Both the position numbers and the translations under genes were made by a program. The notes under the pieces were generated by a model. That model did not search any database. It saw only the letters and a program-made list of their open reading frames with translations, and was not told the origin of the DNA. Of a stretch of 51,819 nucleotides of DNA, positions 16,427 to 24,470 are shown in pieces. Position 1 is the stretch's first letter. Each line of letters begins with the position of its first letter. The DNA is from CAZNLH01 sp964573995 (lineage in GTDB: Bacteria; Gemmatimonadota; CAZMKB01; CAZNLH01), in contig CAZNLH010000018.1 of NCBI GenBank assembly GCA_964573995.1, positions 1-51,819 on the forward strand, written 5' to 3'.

Positions 16427-18091
16427 ATGATGAGCATGGCGCGAAGGAAGAAGGAAATTATCTTGATGGCGGTGATCCTCCTTGGGTCACTCGCCCTTCA
16501 ATTATACGAGATCGGCGAGCCCTGGGTGGGGCTCAAGGATTACAACGGGGCGATCTACGGGATCCTCTCCCGCAATTTCATCAAGTACGGCTACCTAGCC
16601 ACCAGGTTCGGACCGGCTGCAAATACCGGCCCTGTCCCCGATGGGGGTTTTACCTACTACCTGCATCACCCGCCGCTGTTCTACCTGATCATTTCATTGA
16701 GTTATCACATCTTTGGCGTCAACGAGTGGAGTGCCAGGCTGGTCCCGATCATATTCTCCGTCTTCTCGCTCTTCTTCTTCTTTCGGTTCGTACGAGCGGT
16801 CTGGTGCAAGGAGACGGCCCTTTTTTCCACCCTCTTCCTGGCCTTTCTTCCGATCAATCTCTATTTCAGCCGGGTCGTCATCCAGGAATCGTCGATTACG
16901 CTTGGGGTGGTCCTGATGCTATGGTACTACCACAGGTGGAGGCTTGGGCGCCGGCCGACGGAGTACTGGAAGATTGTCCTCTGCTTCGTCCTGTTCGGCC
17001 TGATCGACTGGCCGGCCTATTATCTCTTACCGCTCCTCGCCTTGCACACGCTGACTGTGGACCGCGGTAAGAGGTCGCCAGGGAGGCGCAGGATGGTGCT
17101 CCTCCCCCTCTTCGGCGTTCTCCTGTTCCTGGCCGATCTCGGCTATACCGCATGGCTCTCTTCATACCAGTCGGGAGGCGGACTCTTGAACGCGTTCTTC
17201 TTTCGTTCCAATGCGAAGACACCCTTCCTTGTTTATTCACTGGTCGATTTTCTAAAGGTTGAGGCGCAGCGGGGATATCATCTCTTTACGCCCCTGGTCC
17301 TCGTTTTTTCTCTCTTCTGGCTCTTCAAACGGCTTGCCGGGAGGAGAGACCTGTTGGAGAGGGACCTCTACGTTGTCCTTCTCCTTCTATTCGGCCTCAT
17401 CCACGTGGTTCTCTTCAAGAACGCCTCATACGTCCATGAGTTCTGGCTGTACCACCTGTGCATGGGTACCGCCCTGTCGGCCGGGATCGCCGTCTCCGAA
17501 CTCCTAGGGAGTCGGTTCTTTTCGAAGAGCAGGGCCATAGGGCGGGTAGCTTACTTGATCATTGTGGCGCTCTTCATATACCTGTCCGTGCCGGAACTCG
17601 TTCGCCTTCACCGGGTCGATGAGGATCGCGACCTGACGATAGCGGGCATGAGGATAGGAGACATGAGCGATGAATCGGAGAGGGTTATCGTGTACTGGGA
17701 AAAGCCGTTGCCACCTATCGTGGGCAAGTATTTCCGATATTACGGCTCTCCTATCTATACGAAGCCGATCCCAAACGTGGCCTACTACGCCGACCGCAAC
17801 ATAAGGTGGGGCGTAAGTGGCCTGAAGGACTTTGAAGCGCTCGTCGATGACACCAACGGCAGGTATGACTTCTTCCTGACACGGATCGGTTTCTTGAGGG
17901 ATGGGATGAGCACGGATATCAAACGGTATCTCCTCGAGAATTTCGATCCCGTATTCATGCTGGATCAAAAGGGGAATGCGGTGGACGCAAGTCTCATGTC
18001 CTCATTTCTCAAAGGGGAGGCCGTCCCGGTACAGGAGGGGGTCATCGTCTTTGAGAAGAAAGGTCGATGCATACAGGCCGACACTGAGTGA
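16427..18091 (+). CDS. ArnT/PMT-like membrane glycosyltransferase (GT39/GT83 type)
   Basis: The 554-residue protein has a short cytoplasmic start, about ten membrane helices to residue ~395 and a ~155-residue soluble tail. GLKDYNGAIYG (first loop acidic residue) and YYLHHPPLFYLIISLSYHIFG followed by NEWSARL are hallmarks of PMT_2-type transferases that take sugars from polyprenyl phosphates and attach them to protein or lipid outside the inner membrane. Donor and acceptor are unknown. ATG at 16427 follows GGGGCG. It is monocistronic and convergent with the DUF6249 gene. The 223 bases before it show a six-base inverted repeat (AACCTC/GAGGTT) but no clear promoter. Confidence 0.82.
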   Translation: MMSMARRKKEIILMAVILLGSLALQLYEIGEPWVGLKDYNGAIYGILSRNFIKYGYLATRFGPAANTGPVPDGGFTYYLHHPPLFYLIISLSYHIFGVNEWSARLVPIIFSVFSLFFFFRFVRAVWCKETALFSTLFLAFLPINLYFSRVVIQESSITLGVVLMLWYYHRWRLGRRPTEYWKIVLCFVLFGLIDWPAYYLLPLLALHTLTVDRGKRSPGRRRMVLLPLFGVLLFLADLGYTAWLSSYQSGGGLLNAFFFRSNAKTPFLVYSLVDFLKVEAQRGYHLFTPLVLVFSLFWLFKRLAGRRDLLERDLYVVLLLLFGLIHVVLFKNASYVHEFWLYHLCMGTALSAGIAVSELLGSRFFSKSRAIGRVAYLIIVALFIYLSVPELVRLHRVDEDRDLTIAGMRIGDMSDESERVIVYWEKPLPPIVGKYFRYYGSPIYTKPIPNVAYYADRNIRWGVSGLKDFEALVDDTNGRYDFFLTRIGFLRDGMSTDIKRYLLENFDPVFMLDQKGNAVDASLMSSFLKGEAVPVQEGVIVFEKKGRCIQADTE

Positions 18092-18136
18092 GAAGACCGC
18101 CTCCCGATACAATCCCGAACAGAGATTAAAGGCATA

Positions 18137-18517
18137 TCAGGCGGTCCCTTGATCGTCGGCGGTATCGCTTTTCGAGATCTTGTGATAAATGAGGCTCCCC
18201 ACGCCGATTGCGAGTGGGATTAGGCCCCACGCGGCATCTTCGAGACCCTCGTTGATGTAGAGGGCGATGATGAGGGAGAGGCCGAGCGCCGTCCAGAAGA
18301 CCCCGCGCCATAGTGGATTTGAGCGATGGGCGCGTAATTCTTCGCCCCTCAAGAGGTCTTCCGGGAGGTCGATCCCCTTTTCCAGGGCGAGCCTGATCGT
18401 CTCCTGCGCCTCCTTGTACCGCTTGGCCCTGAAGTAGACCGCAACGGTGGCGACGAGGCAACCCATCACAATTGCGACGACCGGGATCGAGACACCGATG
18501 ATGTCGGAGAAGTTCAT
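18137..18517 (-). CDS. DUF6249-like membrane protein, predicted ECF target
   Basis: The start is fixed by a perfect AAGGAGGTA just before ATG 18517; the open frame extends far upstream but through promoter sequence. The 126 residues show an N-terminal membrane helix (SIPVVAIVMGCLVATVAVYF), a charged ~45-residue helix (KRYKEAQETIRLALEKGIDL) and two C-terminal helices, the layout of DUF6249 proteins often found beside ECF sigma factors. An ECF-type promoter identical to that of the sigma operon drives it, so it is likely part of the same envelope response. Biochemical role unknown. It ends 46 bases from the convergent glycosyltransferase stop. Confidence 0.75.
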   Translation of the reverse strand: MNFSDIIGVSIPVVAIVMGCLVATVAVYFRAKRYKEAQETIRLALEKGIDLPEDLLRGEELRAHRSNPLWRGVFWTALGLSLIIALYINEGLEDAAWGLIPLAIGVGSLIYHKISKSDTADDQGTA

Positions 18518-18567
18518 TCTTACCTCCTTGACCGGTTTGGGATTTAGGGTCCTGTTCCATTCCATTA

Positions 18568-18594
18568 GACCGTACCGGTTGACGGATTGTTTCA
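18568..18594 (-). promoter_or_regulatory. ECF-type promoter of the DUF6249 gene
   Basis: Minus strand: TGAAAC (18594-18589), 16 bases, CGGTC (18572-18568). The -35 box resembles that of SigW-like ECF sigma factors. The same two boxes with the same spacing occur on the opposite strand at 18654-18680. Transcription would start about 40-45 bases before the ATG. Confidence 0.7.
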
Positions 18595-18653
18595 CGGCGG
18601 TGTCTCTTGCCCCGCCTTTTGCCAGAACCGCGCGGGGCCGCATGCCTGCCGGG

Positions 18654-18680
18654 TGAAACAAAATCGCGATTGATCCGGTC
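18654..18680 (+). promoter_or_regulatory. ECF-type promoter of the sigma/anti-sigma operon
   Basis: TGAAAC (18654-18659), 16 bases, CGGTC (18676-18680). The flanks also match the divergent copy (GTGAAACAA on each strand, a perfect nine-base inverted repeat). This predicts that the sigma factor activates its own operon. Confidence 0.7.
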
Positions 18681-18716
18681 AGAAGTATTGAGGGGAGGTA
18701 TACTGAATGGTCCTTT

Positions 18717-19310
18717 GTGAGTCCTCGGGATCGGGCGAACGGTTTGAGTAGGGGAGAGACACCACCTAATGGGTCCCGCTCCGGGGAACGAGAGGTGTTC
18801 AGCGATATCCTCTCGCGCAATGAAGAGATGGTCTATAACTTGATCCTGCGAATGGTCCGAAATCCCGAACTCGCCGAGGACCTGACACAGGAGGTCTTCG
18901 TCAGGGTTTATCGGTCTCTGAGATCGTTCGAGGGGAGGGCGAGCCTGTCCACGTGGATCTACCGGGTGGCCTACAACGTGGCCATGTCTGAACTGGCCAA
19001 GGCGAGGTACAGGCATGAGATGGGTAGCCTTGATGATATTGGACAGCGTGGGATAATAGATGATCGTTGGGAGAGCGAGGCGAAGATGCTCGATAAGATA
19101 GACCAGGCTCGTGCCATCCGGTTGATCTCGAGGATGATCGATGAACTGAGGCCGGAACAGAGGGGGGCGATCGCGTTGTATTACCAGGGTGGAAAGTCAT
19201 ATCGAGAGATCTCGGAGATAATGGGTATACCGATTGGTACAGTTAAAACCATCCTGTTCCGCGCCAAGACCGAACTGAGAAGGAGATTCAAGGCCGAAGA
19301 GGGACGATGA
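18717..19310 (+). CDS. ECF-type RNA polymerase sigma factor
   Basis: A 197-residue sigma-70 family protein lacking regions 1 and 3. Region 2 (~28-100) contains EEMVYNLILRMVRN, LAEDLTQEVFVRVYRSL and STWIYRVAYNVAMS; region 4 (~135-190) contains IDELRPEQRGAIALYYQ and the helix-turn-helix YREISEIMGIPIGTVKTILFRAK. The next gene is a zinc-finger anti-sigma factor whose start overlaps this stop (ATGA), the usual paired arrangement. The GTG start at 18717 is uncertain: the good ribosome site GGGGAGG (18692-18698) is 18 bases away and better serves an out-of-frame ATG at 18707 that encodes 14 residues. A TTG at 18744 is another option. Its own promoter matches the one before DUF6249. Confidence 0.92.
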   Translation: MSPRDRANGLSRGETPPNGSRSGEREVFSDILSRNEEMVYNLILRMVRNPELAEDLTQEVFVRVYRSLRSFEGRASLSTWIYRVAYNVAMSELAKARYRHEMGSLDDIGQRGIIDDRWESEAKMLDKIDQARAIRLISRMIDELRPEQRGAIALYYQGGKSYREISEIMGIPIGTVKTILFRAKTELRRRFKAEEGR

Positions 19311-19885
19311 ACTGCAGGGATTTCGAGGATCTGATTACAAGATACGCCGCGGGTGAGATACCCGGGTCATCGGCGAAGGAGTTGGAGAGACACCTGCGCG
19401 AGTGTCCCTCTTGCAGGGATGAACTCACCATCGCGGAGACCCTGGAGGGGCTCCTGAGGAGACAGGTACCGTTTCCAGTGCCTGCAGGCCTGAGGGAGAG
19501 GGTCATGGCCGAGATCGACACGATGGGACGTGAGGAGCAGTCTCTCCGGCAAAGGGTCCTTGCGCTGGCGAGGGAGCGTCAAAAAGCGGTGTCCCGGGCG
19601 GACCTCGTGTCACTGGGCGCTTTTTCTGTCGCTGTCTTTCTGGCCTCCATGGGCCTTGCCTCATGGCTGCCCCACGTGCCGGATCTATTCGGCAGGCCTG
19701 AGATCTATCGTGCCTGGGCCGGATGGGTGAGGCCCCTGGCCTTTCCGGATGGGGAGTCGCTACTACCAGGCCTGAACCTGCTGATTGTCCTGTTTGCCCT
19801 CCTGCTCGGTTTCCTCATGGTATCAGTGAACGGGTTGGCATCGCCCATAAAGCGGTGGGCATCGATTCTGCCTGTCAAGCGGTAG
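19307..19885 (+). CDS. anti-sigma factor with zinc-binding domain
   Basis: The cytoplasmic N-terminus has the zinc anti-sigma signature H29-x3-C33-x2-C36 (HLRECPSC), preceded by Cys3. It should hold the sigma factor at the membrane until an envelope or redox signal releases it. A membrane helix is at ~98-118 (LVSLGAFSVAVFLASMGLASW) and a second at ~152-175, leaving a ~35-residue loop outside. No large periplasmic sensor domain is present, so sensing is either by the membrane segments or the zinc cysteines, which is inference. It starts inside the sigma stop. Confidence 0.88.
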   Translation: MNCRDFEDLITRYAAGEIPGSSAKELERHLRECPSCRDELTIAETLEGLLRRQVPFPVPAGLRERVMAEIDTMGREEQSLRQRVLALARERQKAVSRADLVSLGAFSVAVFLASMGLASWLPHVPDLFGRPEIYRAWAGWVRPLAFPDGESLLPGLNLLIVLFALLLGFLMVSVNGLASPIKRWASILPVKR

Positions 19886-19961
19886 CGAGGTGCCGGCCTG
19901 AGTGAGCATTTTCTTCCTTGCCCTCCTCTTGGTGAGAAAGGGGAAGATCGAATTCAGAGCG

Positions 19962-21026
19962 ATGATTGAAAGGTTATCCACGGTGAAGACCTTCCTGCTC
20001 GACTTGGATCATAATGAACTGACGGATCTCCTCCGGAGATGGGGGGAGCCCGTGTACCGTGCGGCCCAGTTGGAACACTGGCTCTACGGCAGGCTGGCCT
20101 CATCGTATGAGGAGATGACGGCTCTCCCCGCGGGGCTTAGAAGGAGACTGTCCGCCGAGACGTCCCTCACGCGGCTTCGCTCCCTTTCCTGCCTCCGTTC
20201 ATCCGATGGGCTCACCAGGAAGTGGCTCTTCTCGCTGGGGGACAGGGAAAGGATCGAGACGGTCCTGATGCGATACGATAAGAGATGGACCGCCTGTGTC
20301 TCGACGCAGGCAGGTTGCGGGATGGGATGCGAATTTTGCGCCACCGGCAAGATGGGTTTAAAACGGAACCTGTCTGCCGGGGAGATCATCGAGCAGGTCC
20401 TTCATGTGGCGCGGGTAATGGGTTCTTCCGGTGGGGGCCGGCACCTGACCAACCTGGTCCTCATGGGAATGGGAGAGCCCCTTGCCAACTACGATAACGT
20501 TATGAAGGCGATCAGGGGGCTTATAGACCCCGGGAGGTTCGGTATTGGAGCGAGGCGAATTACGCTCTCCACGGTAGGGATCATACCAGGGATAGACAAG
20601 TTTGCCCTGGAGGGGATACAGGTCAATCTCTCAGTGTCACTTCATGCCGCTACTGATGAATTGAGGGACAAACTCGTCCCCGCCAACCGGCGATATCCGC
20701 TCAGGTCCCTGATCCACAGCATAGAGCGCTACACAGAGAAGACTCACCGTCGCGTGACGTTCGAGTGGGCGTTGATCGGGGGTAAAAACGACACGCACGC
20801 CCAGGCGAAGGCATTGGTGGACCTGGTCGGGGGTATGCTATGCCACGTAAACCTGATCCCTCTCAACAGGATAGAAGGATGCAGCCTAAAGGCATCCGGT
20901 CACGAGGCCACGGTCACCTTCCAACGAGAACTTGATAGGGCTGGAATTCCGAATACTCTCAGGTTGAGGCGTGGGACCGACATCCACGCAGGGTGCGGAC
21001 AATTGTGTGACTATTCTGAAACCTGA
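19962..21026 (+). CDS. rlmN: 23S rRNA (A2503-C2)/tRNA (A37-C2) methyltransferase RlmN
   Basis: RlmN is a dual-specificity radical SAM methyltransferase that methylates C2 of A2503 in 23S rRNA and A37 in some tRNAs. N-terminal helical domain (LLDLDHNELTDLLRRWGEP, YRAAQLEHWLY), then the cluster cysteines C119, C123 and C126 in CGMGCEFCATG, the NLVLMGMGEPLANYDNV and SLHAATDELRDKLVP motifs, and the C-terminal catalytic cysteine in GCGQLC. The open frame begins at GTG 19902; family starts just ahead of the LLDL segment suggest ATG 19962 or GTG 19983 (AAAGG nine bases before). It lies 76 bases after the anti-sigma gene and may be read through from it. Confidence 0.93.
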   Translation: MIERLSTVKTFLLDLDHNELTDLLRRWGEPVYRAAQLEHWLYGRLASSYEEMTALPAGLRRRLSAETSLTRLRSLSCLRSSDGLTRKWLFSLGDRERIETVLMRYDKRWTACVSTQAGCGMGCEFCATGKMGLKRNLSAGEIIEQVLHVARVMGSSGGGRHLTNLVLMGMGEPLANYDNVMKAIRGLIDPGRFGIGARRITLSTVGIIPGIDKFALEGIQVNLSVSLHAATDELRDKLVPANRRYPLRSLIHSIERYTEKTHRRVTFEWALIGGKNDTHAQAKALVDLVGGMLCHVNLIPLNRIEGCSLKASGHEATVTFQRELDRAGIPNTLRLRRGTDIHAGCGQLCDYSET

Positions 21027-21085
21027 CGAAGATCTCCAGGCCTTTGATCCAGGGTATGACCAGCCGAAAAGGAGCCTGAATCGTG

Positions 21086-22069
21086 TTATATCCGGATATC
21101 TATCTTGGCCTTGCTCCTGAGGTCGTTGATCAATGACTCTATCTTCTGGTTGATCTTCGGCCTCTTCAAGGCGTCATCTATAGAGGCCTCGACCTCGTCG
21201 AAGGTAGCGGTTCCTGCAGGCTTGGTATCATATACCTGGATAATGTGGAGACCGAATTTCGTCTGGATCACCGGGCTTATCTCACCGGGCTTCAACTTGA
21301 ACGCGGCATCCTCGAAGGGCTTTACCATCTGGCCGCGCGAGAAGTACCCGAGTTCTCCTCCCTTGGACGCTGATGGGCCTTCGGAGTATTGCTTCGCGAG
21401 GGCTGAAAAATCTTCACCATTGACGGCCCGTTCCCGTATTGCTTCCAGCCGCTGTCTCTTGGTCTGAAGCGATTCAGGCGGATCGTTCTCGCTTGCCTTC
21501 AGGATTATGTGTCGGGCTGCGACTTGTTCTTTGTGTTTGTACTGGTCCTTATGATCTTCATAGAATTTGAGTTTATCTTCGCGGGGAATAACAATATTTT
21601 TCGTAACCTCCTCGTCTATATATTTCCTTATGGAAATGTTCTGCGATATCTGCCGCCTGATCATCTCGTCGGTAAGTCCCCTCTCGCTCAAGGTCTTTCG
21701 GAATGTCTCCTCATCGGGATACCTCTTCATGATCGATTGTATCTCACCGGAGACTTCCTCGTCGGATGCCTCGTAGCCAGCCTTCTTGCTCTCTTGGTAC
21801 AGGAGTTCGGTCCCGATCATCGAATCGAGGATTTTCTGGCGGAGGGAGTCGACTTTAGTAGAGTCGAGAGACTTGCCTGCCGATTTGTACTGGTTGAGAA
21901 AGTTGTTGAGAGAGAGTTGGAGGTCCTTCATCGGTATGACGTCGTCGTTCACCACCGCTGCCGCCTTCTGGCTTGGGGTGTCCTTGGCGGTGGAGCAGCC
22001 GACCATGGGGAAGATGAGCAGAAAGAAAAGAAAGAGTTGAAGGAATGAGGTTCGAGGCCTTGAACGCAT
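21086..22069 (-). CDS. PpiC/SurA-type peptidyl-prolyl isomerase lipoprotein
   Basis: A periplasmic foldase related to SurA and PrsA. Lipobox MVGC gives a lipidated Cys25. An N-terminal SurA_N-like helical region (~33-180; VVNDDVIPMKDLQLSLNNFL, ILDSMIGTELLYQE) precedes one parvulin domain (~195-300) with ARHIILKASEN, GGELGYFSRGQMVKPFEDA and TKFGLHIIQVYD. The start is ATG 22069 with AAGGAG seven bases upstream; longer frames run through promoter DNA. The protein is 327 residues. It is convergent with RlmN and divergent from the GNAT gene; an envelope chaperone next to an ECF system fits an envelope-stress role, though no ECF promoter precedes it. Confidence 0.88.
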   Translation of the reverse strand: MRSRPRTSFLQLFLFFLLIFPMVGCSTAKDTPSQKAAAVVNDDVIPMKDLQLSLNNFLNQYKSAGKSLDSTKVDSLRQKILDSMIGTELLYQESKKAGYEASDEEVSGEIQSIMKRYPDEETFRKTLSERGLTDEMIRRQISQNISIRKYIDEEVTKNIVIPREDKLKFYEDHKDQYKHKEQVAARHIILKASENDPPESLQTKRQRLEAIRERAVNGEDFSALAKQYSEGPSASKGGELGYFSRGQMVKPFEDAAFKLKPGEISPVIQTKFGLHIIQVYDTKPAGTATFDEVEASIDDALKRPKINQKIESLINDLRSKAKIDIRI

Positions 22070-22188
22070 CGTTCGTCTCCTTATAAGAGTAATGGGAGCC
22101 CTCATGATCGGTATGTCTGCGGGGCCCCCTGATCTGAATGAAGGTTTAACCGGTACGTCGTAATTACCAGCGCTATCTTTCAGTTTAA

Positions 22189-22215
22189 TGTATAATCGAT
22201 GGAGATAAAAGTCAA
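22189..22215 (-). promoter_or_regulatory. candidate promoter of the PpiC gene
   Basis: Minus strand TTGACT (22215-22210) and TATACA (22194-22189) with a 15-base spacer; a 17-base spacing would give TACATT. The short spacer lowers confidence. Confidence 0.4.
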
Positions 22216-22340
22216 CAGGATGCAATCTGGTGTGTCCCTTTTCATTATCGAATAGAGTAGGGTTCTTTCGAGGGCACGCATAGGTTCGGGTACCGACGAA
22301 TCATGCTGGTAGCATGTTGAAGGCAATTCAGTTCAATTGA

Positions 22341-22369
22341 TTGACAATGACTGCGGTTTGTGATATAGA
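22341..22369 (+). promoter_or_regulatory. promoter of the GNAT-aldehyde dehydrogenase operon
   Basis: TTGACA at 22341-22346, 17 bases, TATAGA at 22364-22369. Predicted start near 22376 leaves a ~100-base leader before ATG 22478. Confidence 0.55.
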
Positions 22370-22477
22370 ATAGGTCCATGCTTGGGATTATCTCCTATCC
22401 GATCACTTTGGAGGGCCTTAGTATCTCTCTACGGGGATCGCCCGACCAAGAGAACAGTTTGTTGGAGGTGTCTGCCG

Positions 22478-22975
22478 ATGGTAAGTCAAAATGAATCGCG
22501 GACGGAAGTCGCCATCGAGCGGGTCGATGAGGGGAATTTCGACGAATTCCTCGGCCTGGTCGATGAACTGGCGGCTTACGAGCGCCTCGATCGACCCGAT
22601 GAGGCCGCGAGATACCGATTGAGGGCCGACGGTCTATCGGACCATCCGAAATACGAGGCCTACTTGGGACTCGTGGACGGCAAGCCCGTGGCCTATCTAA
22701 TTTATTTCCTTACTTATTCCAGTTTCCTCGCGATGCCTACGCTGTATCTGGAGGACATATTCGTGCTCGAGGCGTATCGCAGGAGAGGGATAGGGCGGGA
22801 GATGTTCGGGTTTTGCATGGAGCGGGCCCTGGAGAAGGGATGCGGGCGGATGGAGTGGTGCGTCCTCGACTGGAACGAGCCGGCGATCAAATTCTACGAG
22901 AAGAACGGCGCTCAGCGCCTCGAATGGACGTTCTTTCGCATGGATCGGCATCTTATGGAGGGGAGAAGGACATGA
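22478..22975 (+). CDS. GNAT family N-acetyltransferase
   Basis: A 165-residue acetyl-CoA-dependent transferase. The acetyl-CoA loop is YRRRGIGREMFGFC (R-R-x-G-I-G), preceded by LYLEDIFVLEAYR and followed by WCVLDWNEPAIKFYEKNGAQ, which together match the diamine/polyamine acetyltransferase-like branch of GNAT. The acceptor substrate is unknown. ATG 22478 has GGAGG nine bases upstream; an ATG 32 codons earlier adds unrelated residues. The stop overlaps the start of the small remnant gene (ATGA at 22972), and an aldehyde dehydrogenase follows, so all three share a transcript. Confidence 0.85.
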   Translation: MVSQNESRTEVAIERVDEGNFDEFLGLVDELAAYERLDRPDEAARYRLRADGLSDHPKYEAYLGLVDGKPVAYLIYFLTYSSFLAMPTLYLEDIFVLEAYRRRGIGREMFGFCMERALEKGCGRMEWCVLDWNEPAIKFYEKNGAQRLEWTFFRMDRHLMEGRRT

Positions 22976-23106
22976 CCGCGGCCGATGTCTTCGTGCGTTG
23001 CCTCGAGGACGAGGGCGTACGGCGAACCTTCAGCGTGCGTGTCGCCCGGCAGGTCGACTATCAACTTGTGCAGGAACTGAACCGGTCTGAGAGGAGGAAA
23101 ACATGA
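22972..23106 (+). pseudogene. internally deleted remnant of an acetolactate synthase-like ThDP enzyme gene
   Basis: The frame encodes 44 residues. The first ~20 (MTAADVFVRCLEDEGVRRTF) read like the N-terminus of acetolactate synthase large-subunit-like ThDP enzymes, where the family continues into a G-x-P-G-E loop. Here it passes straight into a sequence containing VARQVDYQLVQELN, which resembles the C-terminal VDY segment of the same family. About 500 codons would be missing without loss of frame. The start has GGAGAAGG and the stop overlaps the dehydrogenase start (ATGA), as in intact operons. In other bacteria, such synthase genes often sit directly before an aldehyde dehydrogenase. The C-terminal match is weaker than the N-terminal one. 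Confidence 0.6.
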
Positions 23107-24470
23107 TCATTGAATCCCTCAACCCGGCGACGGGGCGGATAAATCGGACATACGAGGAGACAAAGCCCGAGGACGTGGAGCGGATCGTCCATTCGTCGCA
23201 TGAGGCCTTCCTCGCGTGGCGCAGGAGAGACATAGGGGAGCGGGCTGAACTCGTGAGGGCCGCCGGTCGCGTTCTGAGAGACCGCATCGAGGAGTATGCA
23301 CGATTGATGGCCGAGGAAATGGGGAAACCCGTCCGGGAAGGGCGATCCGAGGTGGAGAAATGCGCCTGGTGCTGCGACTACTATGCCGATAATGGGGGAG
23401 GATTTCTCGCGCCTGAGTTCGTGGATACGGATGCATACAGGAGTTTCGTGACGTTCCAGCCGCTCGGGATCATCCTGGCCGTCATGCCGTGGAACTTCCC
23501 CTTCTGGCAGGTCTTCCGGTTTGCCGCGCCCGCGCTGATGGCGGGAAACTCCTGTCTACTGAAACATGCATCGAATGTCCCCGGATGCGCTCTGGTGATC
23601 GAGGAGATATTCCGCCGTGCGGGTTTCCCGGAGAATGTCTTCCGGACCCTTCTCATCGGAAGTGCCGGCGTTGATGCGGTCATCGCCAATCCCCTCGTCC
23701 GTGCGGTAACCCTTACGGGGAGCACTCCAGCGGGCCGGGCGGTCGCAGGCAGGGCGGGCGGGATGCTGAAAAAAACGGTCCTGGAGTTGGGCGGCAGCGA
23801 TCCTTATGTCATCCTCGAGGATGCAGACCTCGATCGTGCCGTGGAGACCTGTGTCAAGAGCCGGCTCATCAATTCCGGCCAGAGTTGCATCGCGGCCAAG
23901 CGGTTCGTGGTGGTCGAGCCGGTCCGGCGGGCCTTCGAGGAGGGCCTCGTCGAGGCGATGAGGTCACGCCGGATGGGGGATCCCCTGCGGGAGGACACAG
24001 ACGTCGGGCCGCTGGCGAGGCACGACCTTCGGGATGAATTGCACCGGCAGGTAAGGGAGAGCGTAAAAGGGGGGGCGCGTTGCCTCCTCGGCGGCGAGAT
24101 CCCGGAGGGCCCCGGCGCCTTCTATCCACCCACCGTCCTGACCGAGGTCCACAGGGGGATGCCGGCCTACGAGGAGGAACTGTTCGGACCCGTGGCGGCC
24201 ATCATCCCCGTCCGGAACGAGGAGGAGGCGATCCGAACGGCGAACGACAGCGTCTTCGGCCTGGGTGCGGCCGTCTTCACCCGTGACCTGGATAGGGGGG
24301 AACGGATCGCGGTGGAAGAGATCGAGGCGGGATCCTGCTTCGTCAACTCATTCGTCAAGTCCGACCCGCGCCTTCCGTTCGGTGGAATCAAGGAGAGCGG
24401 TTACGGGCGGGAACTCTCTCACTTTGGGATCAGGGAGTTCGTCAATATCAAGACGGTGTACGTATCGTAG
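23103..24470 (+). CDS. NAD(P)-dependent aldehyde dehydrogenase, succinate-semialdehyde type
   Basis: The 455-residue protein oxidises an aldehyde to the acid. The catalytic cysteine is C262 in NSGQSCIAAKRF, the general base lies in VLELGGSDPYVIL, the cofactor loop is TGSTPAGRAVAGRAG, and FGPVAAIIPV and PFGGIKESGYGREL complete the family set. The LEYARLMAEEMGKP-like region (EEYARLMAEEMGKPV) and overall length fit the short GabD/YneI-like branch, which favours succinate semialdehyde; substrate is inferred. It is coupled to the preceding remnant gene by ATGA. Its last 23 bases overlap the convergent Asp-box protein gene. Confidence 0.9.
   Translation: MIIESLNPATGRINRTYEETKPEDVERIVHSSHEAFLAWRRRDIGERAELVRAAGRVLRDRIEEYARLMAEEMGKPVREGRSEVEKCAWCCDYYADNGGGFLAPEFVDTDAYRSFVTFQPLGIILAVMPWNFPFWQVFRFAAPALMAGNSCLLKHASNVPGCALVIEEIFRRAGFPENVFRTLLIGSAGVDAVIANPLVRAVTLTGSTPAGRAVAGRAGGMLKKTVLELGGSDPYVILEDADLDRAVETCVKSRLINSGQSCIAAKRFVVVEPVRRAFEEGLVEAMRSRRMGDPLREDTDVGPLARHDLRDELHRQVRESVKGGARCLLGGEIPEGPGAFYPPTVLTEVHRGMPAYEEELFGPVAAIIPVRNEEEAIRTANDSVFGLGAAVFTRDLDRGERIAVEEIEAGSCFVNSFVKSDPRLPFGGIKESGYGRELSHFGIREFVNIKTVYVS

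Larger units (their letters stand above)
22070..22477. other. 408-base divergent intergenic region with two promoters
   Basis: This region separates the PpiC lipoprotein (minus) and the GNAT gene (plus). It is relatively AT-rich and carries a promoter in each direction, listed separately. No gene is supported; the open frame from 22382 into the GNAT gene starts only six bases after the predicted transcript start and lacks a ribosome site. Confidence 0.6.

Noticed and set aside
18095..18146. Inverted repeat GACCGCCT/AGGCGGTC between convergent genes as a terminator
   Set aside because: The loop is 36 bases, it overlaps the DUF6249 coding end and no U-run is present on either strand.
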